NCBI GenBank assembly: GCA_017614995.1 | Contig: JAGAAX010000018.1 | Span: forward strand, 1-58,188 | From: Spirochaetaceae bacterium | GTDB lineage: Bacteria; Spirochaetota; Spirochaetia; Treponematales; Treponemataceae | Reading direction: 5' to 3' | Length of the DNA: 58,188 nucleotides | Shown here: positions 25,801 through 35,215 of the stretch, piece after piece | Layout: every line of letters begins with the position of its first letter | Position numbering within the stretch: position 1 is the stretch's first letter | The notes under the pieces: model-generated | What the model was told of the DNA's origin: nothing | The model's database searches: none | What the model saw: only the letters and a program-made list of their open reading frames with translations | Program-made: the position numbers and the translations under genes

Positions 25801-26760
25801 ATGAAAAAGCTTATTTCACTTACAGCAGCTGTTTTGTTGGCTTCGGTTATATTGGGCGGCTGTTCAAAAGCCAATGCAAAGAAAGACTACATCCTGGCTA
25901 CTGGTGGTACAAGCGGTACTTATTATCCTTTTGGCGGTGCAATTGCCAATATCTGGAATTCTAAAATTGCTAACATGAATGTTACAGCACAGGCAACTGG
26001 TGCTTCTGCTGAAAACCTTCGTCTTATCAATAAAGGTGAAGCTGAATATGCTATCGTTCAGAATGACGTTATGGACTACGCTTATAACGGCAAAGACTTG
26101 TTTGACGGTGAGAAGCTTCCGAACATTATGACAATCGGAACATTGTATCCTGAAGTTGTTCAGATTGCAGTTTCTAAAGACAGCGGCATCAAATCAGTTG
26201 CTGATTTTAAAGGCAAGCGCATTTCTGTAGGCGATGCAGGTTCAGGCGTAGAATTCAACGCAAAACAGATTATGGAAGGCTACGGCATTACATTTGACGA
26301 CATCAGAAAGAGCAACCTTTCATTCAAAGAGTCTGCTGAAGCAATTCAGAACGGCACACTTGACGGCTGCTTTATCACAGCAGGTGTTCCAAACTCAGCA
26401 TTGCAGGAACTTGCTTTTACAGCAGGTCTGCTTCTTATTCCTGTTGACGGTGCTGCTGCTGACGCAATCTGCGCAAAATACGGCTACTACACAAAGACTG
26501 TAATTCCTGCTGACACATACAAAGGCACTACAACAGACACACCGGCTCTTGCTATTAAGGCTACACTTGCAGTTAATTCTAAACTTGACGAAGAAACTGT
26601 TTACGAGATGACAAAAGCTTTATTTGACAATCTGCCAACACTTGGAACAGCACATGCAAAAGGCAAGGAAGTTTCTTTGGAAAGCGCTGTTACAGGCGTT
26701 TCTGTTCCGTTCCATCCGGGTGCAGTTAAATATTTCAAAGAAAAGGGTTTGATGAACTAA
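25801..26760 (+). CDS. TAXI family TRAP transporter solute-binding lipoprotein
   Basis: A 319-residue lipoprotein (MKKLISLTAAVLLASVILGGC, lipobox LGGC). It belongs to the TAXI class of TRAP substrate-binding proteins: ILATGGTSGTYYPFGGAIANIW opens the mature domain, followed by VTAQATGASAENLRLI, AEYAIVQNDVMDYAY, GKRISVGDAGSGVEFNAKQIM and LDGCFITAGVPNSALQEL. It binds a small organic acid or amino acid (glutamate-like ligands in some homologues; not determinable here) and hands it to the fused permease encoded two genes downstream. The ribosome site is GGAGG. Confidence 0.95.
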   Translation: MKKLISLTAAVLLASVILGGCSKANAKKDYILATGGTSGTYYPFGGAIANIWNSKIANMNVTAQATGASAENLRLINKGEAEYAIVQNDVMDYAYNGKDLFDGEKLPNIMTIGTLYPEVVQIAVSKDSGIKSVADFKGKRISVGDAGSGVEFNAKQIMEGYGITFDDIRKSNLSFKESAEAIQNGTLDGCFITAGVPNSALQELAFTAGLLLIPVDGAAADAICAKYGYYTKTVIPADTYKGTTTDTPALAIKATLAVNSKLDEETVYEMTKALFDNLPTLGTAHAKGKEVSLESAVTGVSVPFHPGAVKYFKEKGLMN

Positions 26761-26791
26761 GCTGCAAAACTTAGTCGTTTTAATTTGAAAG

Positions 26792-26834
26792 GCATACACT
26801 GTTTTGCAGAACATGCAGAACAGCGTGTGCTTTT
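26792..26834 (+). terminator. Attenuator-like hairpin after binding-protein gene
   Basis: A 17-bp stem (26792-26808 with 26814-26830; two G-U pairs, one mismatch) followed by TTTT. It sits inside the TRAP operon and probably lets some transcription stop after the abundant binding protein. Confidence 0.6.
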
Positions 26835-26844
26835 ACCAAGGCAT

Positions 26845-26868
26845 CTCTAAAAACTGAACTTTTTAGAG
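26845..26868 (+). repeat. CTCTAAAAA hairpin repeat, copy 1
   Basis: CTCTAAAAA pairs with TTTTTAGAG around CTGAAC; a nearly identical hairpin is at 27512-27537. Each copy lies just ahead of the next operon gene. Confidence 0.65.
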
Positions 26869-26887
26869 GTTCCTATCAGTTCAGGTT

Positions 26888-27439
26888 ATGATAAAAAAAG
26901 TATTGATTGTTTTTTTGCTGGTTTTTGCCGGAGTTTTGTTTTTTGCTCCGATAAAACCTGTTCTTTCTATCAGTTGTAGAAAAAATAATTCCGAAAAGTA
27001 TTTTATAAGCACTGCCAGAATGGAAGGCTTTGAAATTGCCTATACACATTCAGTCAATAAGGGCAGGGTTCACGATTTTTATGATATACACAAAAGCGAA
27101 GGGCTTCTGCTTACGGGCACACATTTTGTTTCCTATGGAGCCGGAATACCTGAGCCGGGGGAAATGCCCGGCAGTCAGTTCCGGGTTACAGACGACGGCT
27201 ACGAAATAGTGAATATCAACAGAGAAGTAGACCGGCTTGTTATGGCAGTTGGCTTAATTGCAAATCATACAATTACGTTTTGGACTTATAAAAAAGATAA
27301 AGAGCCTGCCGCGCACAAATACAAAATGGCTGATTTGTTCCCGCCGCAGACGAGCATAATTTTGGAAAAAAAGAGAGTATCTCTGCTTTCATACATATTT
27401 CATAAGCTAAAGGTAATTTCTAAAAACTCACTGGCGTGA
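26888..27439 (+). CDS. DUF1850 protein of TAXI-TRAP system
   Basis: A 183-residue protein with one N-terminal membrane segment or uncleaved signal (MIKKVLIVFLLVFAGVLFFAP). The domain contains the DUF1850 pattern: FEIAYTHSVNKGRVHDFYDIH, then THFVSYGAGIPEP and a late VGLIANHTI. This family is found almost only beside TAXI-TRAP transporters and is thought to be an accessory component; its role is unproven. It lies between the binding protein and the fused permease. The ribosome site is poor (CAGGTT). Its last bases form part of a 15-bp hairpin. Confidence 0.82.
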   Translation: MIKKVLIVFLLVFAGVLFFAPIKPVLSISCRKNNSEKYFISTARMEGFEIAYTHSVNKGRVHDFYDIHKSEGLLLTGTHFVSYGAGIPEPGEMPGSQFRVTDDGYEIVNINREVDRLVMAVGLIANHTITFWTYKKDKEPAAHKYKMADLFPPQTSIILEKKRVSLLSYIFHKLKVISKNSLA

Positions 27440-27493
27440 CTTTTTAGAAATTACCGCCGAGTTGTAAATCGCTAAAATGGCGCGATTTACAAC
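27412..27493 (+). repeat. Two perfect hairpins in TRAP operon gap
   Basis: First stem: 15 bp (27412-27426 with 27441-27455), overlapping the stop codon of the DUF1850 gene. Second stem: 12 bp, GTTGTAAATCGC with GCGATTTACAAC (27461-27472, 27482-27493). Neither has a following T-run. Confidence 0.7.
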
Positions 27494-27511
27494 ATCGCAT
27501 TTTCAAAGTTA

Positions 27512-27537
27512 CCTCTAAAAACTGAAGTTTTTAGAGG
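27512..27537 (+). repeat. CTCTAAAAA hairpin repeat, copy 2
   Basis: CCTCTAAAAACT pairs with AGTTTTTAGAGG around GA, 20 bases before the start codon of the permease gene. It shares sequence with copy 1 at 26845-26868. Confidence 0.65.
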
Positions 27538-27557
27538 TTCACTTAAAGGAGACATGA

Positions 27558-29612
27558 GTGGAAGATTTAACCCAGACACAGACAAATGGGCAGGAAGTGC
27601 AGCCTTCAAGCGGCGCAATTGAGAATATACTTCCTACATCAAATGAAGAAGAAATCAAAGAATTAATGCAGAATCTTGACCGTGAGCAGGCTTACCGCGA
27701 GCACAAATGCTGGCGTCAGTACATCACTGTTATTATTTCTGTAGTTTTTGTTTTTTTTCAGCTTTATGCAACTTTATCTGGAAAAATAACTGCCCAGATT
27801 CTCCGCGCAACTCACCTTGCTTTTGTTCAGCTTCTGGCGTTTCTGCTTTTTCCGGCAACAAAAAAAATGCCGCGGAATACCCTGCCGTGGTATGATGTTC
27901 TGCTTGGTCTTGCCGGTGCCGCCTGCTGGATGTATATCGTTATCAATTTTCAGGATCTTGTACGCCGCTCAGGCAACAACACTGTTTTAGATATTGCAAT
28001 AGCCATAACCGGCATTATCATTCTGTTTGAAAGCTGCCGCCGTATTGTCGGGCTTCCGATTATGATTATCGCAGGCGTTTTTGTGCTTTACGCTTTTGGC
28101 GGCAAAATGCTGCCGGGCTTTCTGCACCACCGCGGCTATTCGCTTCAGCGTGTTGTGTGCCATCTTTTCTATAATACAGAAGGAATTATGGGAACGCCGA
28201 TTGGTGCGTGCTCTACGTTCATCTTTCTGTTTATTCTGTTCGGTGCGCTTCTTGAAAAAACCGGAATAGGTCACTTTTTTATTGAAGTGTGCAACTCAAT
28301 AGCAGGCGGTGCTTCGGGCGGTCCTGCAAAAGTTGCTGTTCTTTCAAGTGCGCTTCTCGGCACAGTTTCGGGCAGTTCTGTTTCAAACACAGTCGGCTCG
28401 GGCAGTTTCACAATTCCTATGATGAAAAAGCTCGGCTACAAGCCTGAATTTGCCGGTGCAGTTGAGGCAACTGCTTCTACAGGCGGACAGCTTATGCCTC
28501 CGATTATGGGCGCTGCCGCATTCCTTATGGCAGAAAGCATCGGTGTTTCGTATGTTACTATCGTAAAAGCTGCCATTGTTCCGGCTATTCTGTATTTTGC
28601 AGGAATTTTCATCACAGTTCATCTTGAGGCAAAAAAGCTTGGGCTTAAAGGTTTGCCGCGTGAGGAACTGCCGAAATTCCTTCCGCTTTTCTTGAAGAAA
28701 GGCTACATGATTCTGCCTTTGTTCGTTATCGTCTACTTCCTCTGTGCCGGAAAAACTGCTGTTTTTGCTGCATTAATGGGAATTGTTGCATGCCTTGTTA
28801 TTGGAGTTGCTGTTTCTATCGTAGACCTTGCATGCGGCAGAAAACCGACTTTCGGCTCAAAAGACTTGATTGATGTAATGAGCGCCGCGGCAAGAAACAT
28901 CATCAGTGTTGCAATCGCATGTGCCATGGCTGGAATTATCATCGGAATTGTTACGCTTACAGGCATAGGCTTAAAGCTTGGCGCTGGTCTTGTTTCGCTT
29001 GCACATGGAAAGCTTCTGCTTACTTTGATTTTCACAATGCTTGCTTCAATTATTCTTGGAATGGGCGCGCCGACAACAGCCAATTACCTTATTACGTCAA
29101 CAATTACAGCCGGTGCGATTATTACATGTCTTTACGGCGGCGCAGATATTCAGCCTGTTATGATGCTGCCTGCCCACATGTTTGCGTTCTATTTCGGTAT
29201 TATTGCCGACGTTACGCCGCCTGTAGCGCTTGCGGCTATAGCGGGTGCGGCGATTGCGAAAGGCAAGCCGATGAAGACGGCTGTAAATGCAACAAAGCTA
29301 GCAATCGGCGCGTTTATCATTCCGTATATGTTCGTCTACAATCCGCAGATGCTTATGATAAATGCTACAGTGCTTTCTGTTATTTTCATTTGTCTTACGG
29401 CTTTAATCGGAATGTTCGGCATAAGTATTGCACTTGAAGGCTACGGATTTAGAAGTGCTTCAATTATCGAGCGGCTTCTGTTTGCGGCTGGCGGTTTTCT
29501 CTGCGTTATCCCCGAAACAAAAACCGACGTTATCGGCCTGATTTTGATGGCAGCATTAATTACCTATCAGATTTTGCGCAATTCAATTGAAAAGAAGCGC
29601 GCTGTAAACTAA
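27558..29612 (+). CDS. TRAP transporter fused permease (DctQM-like)
   Basis: A 684-residue membrane protein joining the small (DctQ-like) and large (DctM-like) TRAP subunits. The N-terminal ~60 residues are cytoplasmic, then about four hydrophobic segments, then the long DctM half with repeated Gly-rich helices: GASGGPAKVAVLSSALLGTVSGSSVSNTV, ATASTGGQLMPPIMGAAAF and GMGAPTTANYL. These are hallmark segments of TAXI-type fused permeases. It uses a Na+ or H+ gradient to import the ligand delivered by the TAXI protein. I chose the GTG at 27558, six bases after GGAG; an ATG four bases earlier is in another frame. Confidence 0.93.
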   Translation: MEDLTQTQTNGQEVQPSSGAIENILPTSNEEEIKELMQNLDREQAYREHKCWRQYITVIISVVFVFFQLYATLSGKITAQILRATHLAFVQLLAFLLFPATKKMPRNTLPWYDVLLGLAGAACWMYIVINFQDLVRRSGNNTVLDIAIAITGIIILFESCRRIVGLPIMIIAGVFVLYAFGGKMLPGFLHHRGYSLQRVVCHLFYNTEGIMGTPIGACSTFIFLFILFGALLEKTGIGHFFIEVCNSIAGGASGGPAKVAVLSSALLGTVSGSSVSNTVGSGSFTIPMMKKLGYKPEFAGAVEATASTGGQLMPPIMGAAAFLMAESIGVSYVTIVKAAIVPAILYFAGIFITVHLEAKKLGLKGLPREELPKFLPLFLKKGYMILPLFVIVYFLCAGKTAVFAALMGIVACLVIGVAVSIVDLACGRKPTFGSKDLIDVMSAAARNIISVAIACAMAGIIIGIVTLTGIGLKLGAGLVSLAHGKLLLTLIFTMLASIILGMGAPTTANYLITSTITAGAIITCLYGGADIQPVMMLPAHMFAFYFGIIADVTPPVALAAIAGAAIAKGKPMKTAVNATKLAIGAFIIPYMFVYNPQMLMINATVLSVIFICLTALIGMFGISIALEGYGFRSASIIERLLFAAGGFLCVIPETKTDVIGLILMAALITYQILRNSIEKKRAVN

Positions 29613-29625
29613 GCCGATAATTGAT

Positions 29626-29655
29626 AAAGCCCCGTAGCTTGATGCGGGGCTTTTT
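29626..29655. terminator. Intrinsic terminator, convergent genes
   Basis: AAAGCCCCG pairs with CGGGGCTTT, followed by T on the plus strand and preceded by A, so it can act in both directions. It ends the TRAP operon and overlaps the stop of the ANTAR gene. Confidence 0.88.
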
Positions 29656-30223
29656 ATTTTTCATACATCTTGATTATTTCTTGGGCAACATCAATTTTTT
29701 TACGGCAGCTGTTCATCGCCTCTTTTTCAATATGATGATGTGCCTGTTCTTCGGTTAAAGAAAGATTCTGCATTATCAGCAGTTTTGCGCGGTTGATAAT
29801 CCGTATTTCTTCCATTTTGTTTTTGAGTTTCATTGTCTGGCTTGAAAGAATCTGGACTTTATACTGAACGGCAATCGCAATTTTAATCATGTTATAGAAA
29901 TAGAACTGGTCAAACGGGCTTGAAATTGAAAGCACGCCGAATATTTCTACTTTATAGCTTATCTGGTCAAATTGCGCGGCAGGCACAAGAAGAAGAATTG
30001 TGCTGGTTGATGACGAAATATCAGTCGCAAAATCTACACCCGCGCCGTCGGCGTAATCAACAATGACAATGTTGTAAACCCTTTCTGAAAAGCGGCGGCG
30101 TGCTTCGTTAAAATCACCGGCAATATTCAGTTCAAATACCGGCGGAATCAGCATCGCGCTTATTTGAGAGGAGATTTTGCTGTCTTTTGTTACAACCAAT
30201 ACGCTGTGGATATCTTCTGCCAT
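29654..30223 (-). CDS. ANTAR domain RNA-binding response regulator
   Basis: A 189-residue regulator. The N-terminal receiver-like domain (1-115) keeps an Asp at the phosphorylation position (VIVDYADG, Asp56), but the usual Lys-Pro before the last strand reads Ser-Pro (SISSPF), so phosphorylation control may be lost, as in AmiR-type proteins. The C-terminal ANTAR domain (about 130-185) has the helical pattern MEEIRIINRAKLLIM, LSLTEEQAHHHIEKEAM and RKKIDVAQEII. ANTAR proteins bind paired RNA hairpins and prevent transcription termination, often in nitrogen genes. It starts two bases after glnA ends, in the pyrG-glnA-ANTAR operon. Confidence 0.88.
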   Translation of the reverse strand: MAEDIHSVLVVTKDSKISSQISAMLIPPVFELNIAGDFNEARRRFSERVYNIVIVDYADGAGVDFATDISSSTSTILLLVPAAQFDQISYKVEIFGVLSISSPFDQFYFYNMIKIAIAVQYKVQILSSQTMKLKNKMEEIRIINRAKLLIMQNLSLTEEQAHHHIEKEAMNSCRKKIDVAQEIIKMYEK

Positions 30224-30224
30224 A

Positions 30225-31415
30225 TTAGAATCCGAGCGCTTCCTTTATAAAGGTGCTTGATTCTGCAATTTTTCTTGCAGAGTCAAGTGTGTCGGGTAGA
30301 GTAGCGGTTTGAATCTCTTTGCCGGAATCTGTATCCCCGTCATTTTTGAAAAGATTTATCTTGATGTCTTTTGGCGGTTCAAGCTTATTTTTGATTCCGT
30401 CAAGTGCGGCGTAAATCAGAAGCGTAAACACAATGTACACGTTACATTCGCTGTCCGGGGTTCTAATCTCTATGCGGCTTGCGTCATCGCTTGTTGTAGA
30501 CGGCACGCGGATAAATGTAGAGCGGTTTTCATAGCCCCAAGCAATATAATTCGGTGCTTTATAAGAGCCGAGCCTGTTGTAAGACGCTTCTGTGCAGTTC
30601 ATGTAGTAGGTAAGCTCTTCGGCGTGTTTCAGAACGCCTGCGAGGACGTTTTTCATTTTAGAATTGTCTGAGCATGAAATATTTATATGAAAACCGCTGC
30701 CTGCTTTGTCATCAAGCGGCTTCGGCGAAAAGTCTGCATAAAGCCCGGCACTTGCAGCCTGTGTGCGGACAATCCACTTGAATGTTGCGGCGTTGTCAGC
30801 GGCAGTAAGCGCGTCTGAATAATGAAAGTCAATTTCGTGCTGTCCCGGGCCTTCTTCGTGGTGGCTTGATTCAGGCTGTATGCCCATTTCTTCAAGGGTA
30901 AAGCAGATTTCGCGGCGGATATTTTCGCCCTTGTCTTCCGGCGCAATATCCATATAGCCTGCATTGTCAAACGGAATCTTGGTAGGCTCGCCTTTTTCGT
31001 TGAGCTTGAAAAGGTAAAACTCTATTTCAGTGCCAAAGCTGAATTCTACACCGAATTCATCGCGGGCTTTTTTTACAGCATTAGAAAGCAGTGTGCGGCA
31101 GTCTTTTTTGTATGGTGTTCCGTCCGGGTACGAAATTGTACAGAACATGCGCACAACTTTTCCGGTGTTTGGTCTCCAGGGAAGAATCGAAATTGTGGTT
31201 GGATCAGGATGCAGAAACAGGTCAGATTTTTCTGGTGTTTCAAAGCCATAAATTGCTGAAGCATCAAAACTTACGCCGTTTTGAAAAGCAGATTCAAGCT
31301 GTCCTGCCATAATCGAAATATTCTTCTGTATGCCGCGTAAATCAAAAAACGCAAGGCGCACAAATTTTACGTCTTCTTCTTTTACATAATCCAAAACATC
31401 AGTTTCTGAATACAT
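30225..31415 (-). CDS. glnA: Glutamine synthetase type I
   Basis: Makes glutamine from glutamate, ammonia and ATP. The protein (396 residues, shorter than the usual ~440-470) has the beta-grasp N-terminus (VRLAFFDLRGIQKN), the metal-binding GTEIEFYLF, EEGPGQHEIDFHYSDAL, the ATP-site FSPKPLDDKAGSGFHINIS, and YENRSTFIRVPS with RIEIRTPDSECNVYIVF. There is no adenylylation tail. It lies 25 bp after pyrG and immediately before the ANTAR regulator, all on one strand, so all three genes probably depend on the pyrG leader. A second, type III enzyme is encoded at 48319. Confidence 0.93.
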   Translation of the reverse strand: MYSETDVLDYVKEEDVKFVRLAFFDLRGIQKNISIMAGQLESAFQNGVSFDASAIYGFETPEKSDLFLHPDPTTISILPWRPNTGKVVRMFCTISYPDGTPYKKDCRTLLSNAVKKARDEFGVEFSFGTEIEFYLFKLNEKGEPTKIPFDNAGYMDIAPEDKGENIRREICFTLEEMGIQPESSHHEEGPGQHEIDFHYSDALTAADNAATFKWIVRTQAASAGLYADFSPKPLDDKAGSGFHINISCSDNSKMKNVLAGVLKHAEELTYYMNCTEASYNRLGSYKAPNYIAWGYENRSTFIRVPSTTSDDASRIEIRTPDSECNVYIVFTLLIYAALDGIKNKLEPPKDIKINLFKNDGDTDSGKEIQTATLPDTLDSARKIAESSTFIKEALGF

Positions 31416-31440
31416 TGTTTTACCTCGTTTTTAGTATATA

Positions 31441-33033
31441 TTACCTGTTGCACGCTTTCAAGAACTCTACAAATAAAGCCCCGGCGTTGTTCGGGCGGCT
31501 CTTGAATTCAGGGTGAAACTGCACGCCTACATGGAACTGGCCTGCAATTTCTACAGCTTCAACCAGCGTACCGTCCGGCGACATGCCGCTTATTGTAAGA
31601 CCGGCTGATTTCATCTGCGCACGGTAGTCGTTGTTGAACTCGTAGCGGTGGCGGTGGCGTTCATTTATGAGGCTTGCTCCGTAAGCCTTTTCAAGAATTG
31701 TGCCCGGTGTAACCACGCAGGGATAAGAGCCAAGACGCATTGTGCCGCCCTTAATTACGCCTTCCTGATTTTTCATAAGGTCTATAACCGGATGCTCGCA
31801 GACTTCGTCAAATTCGCGGCTGTTAGCATCTTCATAGCCCAAGACACTGCGCGCAAATTCAATTACAGCAATCTGCATTCCAAGGCAGATGCCGAAATAC
31901 GGCATTTTGTGGGTTCTTGCATAACGGCACGCACAGACCATGCCTTCAATTCCGCGGTGACCAAAGCCGCCCGGAAGAATTATGCCCGAACAGTCTGCAA
32001 AAATCTCCGGCGCGGTTTCGTCTGTTACTTTGTCGCTGTCAACCCATTTGATTTTTACGTTTTTGCCCACAACAAAACTTGCATGGTTCAAAGATTCAAC
32101 AATACTGAGATATGAATCGTGAAGCTTTACGTATTTGCCTACAAGCGCAATTTGAATTTCGCCCTTGCGTGCATGAATCATCTCAATCATCCGCGACCAT
32201 TCAGCAAGAGAAGGGTAGTCTGTTCCCTTTTCAATGCCCAAATCGCGGCATACAACGTCGTCCATGTTCTGGGCATGCAGCATGAGAGGCACTTCGTAAA
32301 GGCTCTTGCAGGTTGTGTTGTTGATTACGCAGTCTTCGCCGACGTTGCAGAAAAGCGAAATCTTTTTGCGGATATCGTCAGGAATAACCTCGTCACAGCG
32401 TGCAACTATAATGTCCGGGTGAATTCCGACAGCCATCAGCTCTTTTACAGAATGTTGTGTCGGTTTGCTCTTGAATTCGTCGCTGCCCGAAATATAAGGC
32501 ACAAGGCAGACGTGAATAAACAGGCAGTTGCGCCGTCCTACTTCAATTGCGAGCTGGCGTATCGCCTCAAGAAAGGGCTGGCTTTCAATGTCACCGATTG
32601 TGCCACCTACTTCGACAATGCTTACGTCTGCCTGTGAGACTTCTGCATTTTTAAGGATAAAGTCTTTGATTTCGTTTGTAACGTGGGGAATAATCTGCAC
32701 AGTCTGACCGAGATATTCGCCCTGCCGCTCTTTATTCAGAACATTCCAATAAACGCGGCCGCTTGTCAGATTTGAATAGCGCGTTAAATTTTCATCGATG
32801 AAGCGCTCGTAATGTCCGAGGTCAAGGTCTGTTTCTGCGCCGTCGTCTGTAACAAAAACTTCGCCGTGCTGAAAAGGGCTCATTGTGCCTGGGTCTACGT
32901 TCATGTAAGGGTCAAGTTTCTGCGATGCAATCTTTAATCCGCGGCATTTCAGCAGACGACCCAGTGAAGCTGCAGTAATTCCTTTTCCCAAGCCAGAAAC
33001 TACACCGCCTGTTACAAAAATGAATTTACTCAT
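31441..33033 (-). CDS. pyrG: CTP synthase
   Basis: Converts UTP to CTP using glutamine as amino donor; 530 residues. The N-terminal synthetase domain opens with KFIFVTGGVVSGLGKGITAASLG (Walker-like P-loop) and has the LDPYMNVDPGTMSPFQHGEVFVTDDGAETDLD region; the C-terminal class I amidotransferase domain (from ~290) has the nucleophile in GICLGMQ and the catalytic VQFHPEF. The start at 33033 is set by the MSKFIFVTGG signature and AGAGG upstream; 14 further in-frame codons upstream are not likely to be translated. A promoter and leader terminator precede it. Confidence 0.96.
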   Translation of the reverse strand: MSKFIFVTGGVVSGLGKGITAASLGRLLKCRGLKIASQKLDPYMNVDPGTMSPFQHGEVFVTDDGAETDLDLGHYERFIDENLTRYSNLTSGRVYWNVLNKERQGEYLGQTVQIIPHVTNEIKDFILKNAEVSQADVSIVEVGGTIGDIESQPFLEAIRQLAIEVGRRNCLFIHVCLVPYISGSDEFKSKPTQHSVKELMAVGIHPDIIVARCDEVIPDDIRKKISLFCNVGEDCVINNTTCKSLYEVPLMLHAQNMDDVVCRDLGIEKGTDYPSLAEWSRMIEMIHARKGEIQIALVGKYVKLHDSYLSIVESLNHASFVVGKNVKIKWVDSDKVTDETAPEIFADCSGIILPGGFGHRGIEGMVCACRYARTHKMPYFGICLGMQIAVIEFARSVLGYEDANSREFDEVCEHPVIDLMKNQEGVIKGGTMRLGSYPCVVTPGTILEKAYGASLINERHRHRYEFNNDYRAQMKSAGLTISGMSPDGTLVEAVEIAGQFHVGVQFHPEFKSRPNNAGALFVEFLKACNR

Positions 33034-33059
33034 AAAAACCTCTTTTCCCCGTTTAAAAA

Positions 33060-33115
33060 TAAAAAAGACGCTCATTCCATCAGACGACTATTAGCCGTCA
33101 AATCGAATGAACGCC
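33060..33115 (-). terminator. pyrG leader terminator (attenuator)
   Basis: GGCGTTCATTC (33115-33105) pairs fully, with two G-U pairs, with GAATGAGCGTC (33077-33067). An inner stem GACGGCT/AGTCGTC closes an AAT loop, and a T-run follows. It lies between the promoter and the ribosome site of pyrG. The first arm is preceded by GAACAAA, identical to the carA leader. Confidence 0.85.
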
Positions 33116-33135
33116 TTTGTTCAAAATATAGGTTC

Positions 33136-33164
33136 ATTTTATCCACTTGAAGCAGTGCTGTCAA
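33136..33164 (-). promoter_or_regulatory. pyrG-glnA promoter
   Basis: TTGACA (33164-33159), 17-bp spacer, TAAAAT (33141-33136), reading on the minus strand. Transcription should begin about 15 bases before the leader hairpin. Confidence 0.8.
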
Positions 33165-33328
33165 TAATAGGCGCGGGCGAAAAAAGTGCATAGAACAAAC
33201 TGAAAAGCCCGAAAATTCAGAATTTACAGAACAAAATCTGTGCTTTTAGAAAATTTTTCGTGGAAATTTCACAAAAGATGATAAATAATATATGTAACAC
33301 TTTAGCTTGAACTTTTTAGAGAGGTTTT

Positions 33329-35149
33329 ATGAGAAGGCAGAAATCTGTTGCTCTTTTTATTGAGATCATAATAGCAGTTGGTCTTATTGTTTACACAGTG
33401 ATTATAGACGGTGTTGTTTCAAACCGGCTTGATACCGGGCTCAAAGCTTACTTTATGGAAGAAATAAAGGATCTGTCAGTTTCTTTTTCAGATGAATTTA
33501 ACAGTGAGCTTAATGAGATTAAATTGTACGCGGTCAGTGCAAAAAACTCCTATGAGTTTGCGCTGAAGAATCAGGTTGAAGAAACAGTTGCGGCAGACAG
33601 TGTAAGTGCAAATCTTGTTGCAGGTTTAGGTGCAGATGATGCCGCGGTTTTTGACAGCAGAGGAAAAAAGATTTCTTCAGCCAGTTATGACAGTTCGCTT
33701 GAAGCGGCAATTATTCAGTCTGCTCTTCAGGGAACAGGCGTTGCAGATTTTATAAAAGACAACGACAAGATTTTTGCCGTTGCTGCCGAGCCTGTGAAAA
33801 ATGGTAACAGCATCGTTGGTGTTGTAATTGTAAAGAAAAATGTAGCTGTTCAAAAAATGGTGGATAAGATAAAGACTGCAACTTGTTCAGAAGCTACAAT
33901 ATTTGACGGCTACACACGCCTTGTAACAACAATTGACGGCATGAAGGGTACAAAACTTGCAAACCCTGAAATCATAGACAGAGTAAAAAAAGAATGCCGC
34001 CCGATTTCAGTAATAAACAAAATCGGTTCAAAAGATTCTATTTCATGTTATTTTCCGCTTTTAAATAAGCAGGGCGCGTTTGTAACAACGCTTTATCTTG
34101 GAAAACCGCTTACAGTTGTAGAGCTTGTTTCAAAAGCTATTTTCACGCCGCTTCTCATTGTTTCGCTTATTTCTTTGATTGTGGTTGTTCTTCTGTTCAT
34201 TATTTTGATTAAACGGAAAATTTCAAGGCCGCTTTTCCTTATAAACGCCGCTGTAACAAACCTTTCTTCCGGCGATGCAGATTTGACTTACAGACTGCCT
34301 GAAGACGGAAACGACGAGTTTACGCAGGTAACCCGCGGCGTAAACAAATTCATTGCGCTTTTGCAGGCAACAATTGTTAAGGTTCAGTACATCGCTGATG
34401 AAGTTATGAAAGGAAGCGCGCAGATCAGCAGCTCAAGCCAGTCAATTTCTGCCGGTGCTTCTGAACAGGCAGCTTCTACAGAAGAAATGTCTGCAACAAT
34501 GGAAGAAATGGCTTCTAGCATCGGGCAGACGGCTGAAAATGCAGAGCAGACACGCACTATTGCGCTTGCTACATGCAATGACGGCAAAGACGGAAGCAAC
34601 GCTGTAACTGCTGCTGTAGACGCTGTAAAGAAGATTACAACCAAAATTGAGGTTATTCAGGATATTACAAGCCAGACCAACCTTCTTGCGCTCAATGCCG
34701 CAATAGAAGCTGCCCGCGCCGGTGATGCCGGAAAAGGTTTTGCCGTTGTTGCAAACGAAGTAAGAAAGCTTGCTGAGCGCACAAAAGATGCTGCTGCTGA
34801 CATAATTGAGCTTTCAAAAGAAACGCTTGTTGCTGCTGACAATGCAGGCGGCAAAATACAGAATGTTGTTCCTGAAATTGAAAAGACGACAGGACTTATT
34901 GAAGAAATTTCTGTTGCCTGTCATGAACAGACTTTGAGTGCATCTCAGGTAAGCACTGCTATCCAGCAGCTTGATTCTGTTGTTCAGCAGAACGCCTCTT
35001 CTTCAGAAGAGCTTGCCGCAATGGCAGAAGAGCTTTCTGCAAGTGCCCACGAGCTTGTTTCTGTAGCCGGCATTTTCAAAGTTGCTGAAACAGATGCTGT
35101 TGTTACAAGACCCGCTCCTCTTGCACTAGAGTCAAAGCTGGCTGACTAA
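33329..35149 (+). CDS. Methyl-accepting chemotaxis protein
   Basis: A 606-residue chemoreceptor. One N-terminal membrane helix (about 8-28), a periplasmic Cache-type sensor (about 30-265), a second helix (about 268-294), HAMP (about 295-350) and a cytoplasmic signalling coiled coil to the end. The hairpin tip reads [22 protein letters not shown] with EVRKLAERT after it, the standard CheA/CheW interaction region. Methylation-type Glu/Gln/Ala helices flank it. The ligand is unknown. It starts 295 bp from the divergent pyrG start. An AGAGAGG ribosome site precedes it. Confidence 0.95.
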   Translation: MRRQKSVALFIEIIIAVGLIVYTVIIDGVVSNRLDTGLKAYFMEEIKDLSVSFSDEFNSELNEIKLYAVSAKNSYEFALKNQVEETVAADSVSANLVAGLGADDAAVFDSRGKKISSASYDSSLEAAIIQSALQGTGVADFIKDNDKIFAVAAEPVKNGNSIVGVVIVKKNVAVQKMVDKIKTATCSEATIFDGYTRLVTTIDGMKGTKLANPEIIDRVKKECRPISVINKIGSKDSISCYFPLLNKQGAFVTTLYLGKPLTVVELVSKAIFTPLLIVSLISLIVVVLLFIILIKRKISRPLFLINAAVTNLSSGDADLTYRLPEDGNDEFTQVTRGVNKFIALLQATIVKVQYIADEVMKGSAQISSSSQSISAGASEQAASTEEMSATMEEMASSIGQTAENAEQTRTIALATCNDGKDGSNAVTAAVDAVKKITTKIEVIQDITSQTNLLALNAAIEAARAGDAGKGFAVVANEVRKLAERTKDAAADIIELSKETLVAADNAGGKIQNVVPEIEKTTGLIEEISVACHEQTLSASQVSTAIQQLDSVVQQNASSSEELAAMAEELSASAHELVSVAGIFKVAETDAVVTRPAPLALESKLAD

Positions 35150-35150
35150 A

Positions 35151-35186
35151 AAAAAGCCCCCGTGCGTTCTGCATCGGGGGCTTTTT
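35151..35186 (+). terminator. Intrinsic terminator after chemoreceptor
   Basis: AAAAAGCCCCCG pairs with CGGGGGCTTTTT, followed by T. It lies directly after the stop codon and can act in both directions. Confidence 0.9.
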
Positions 35187-35215
35187 AGGTAAAAAGTCGA
35201 TTTGTCTAATATGTG

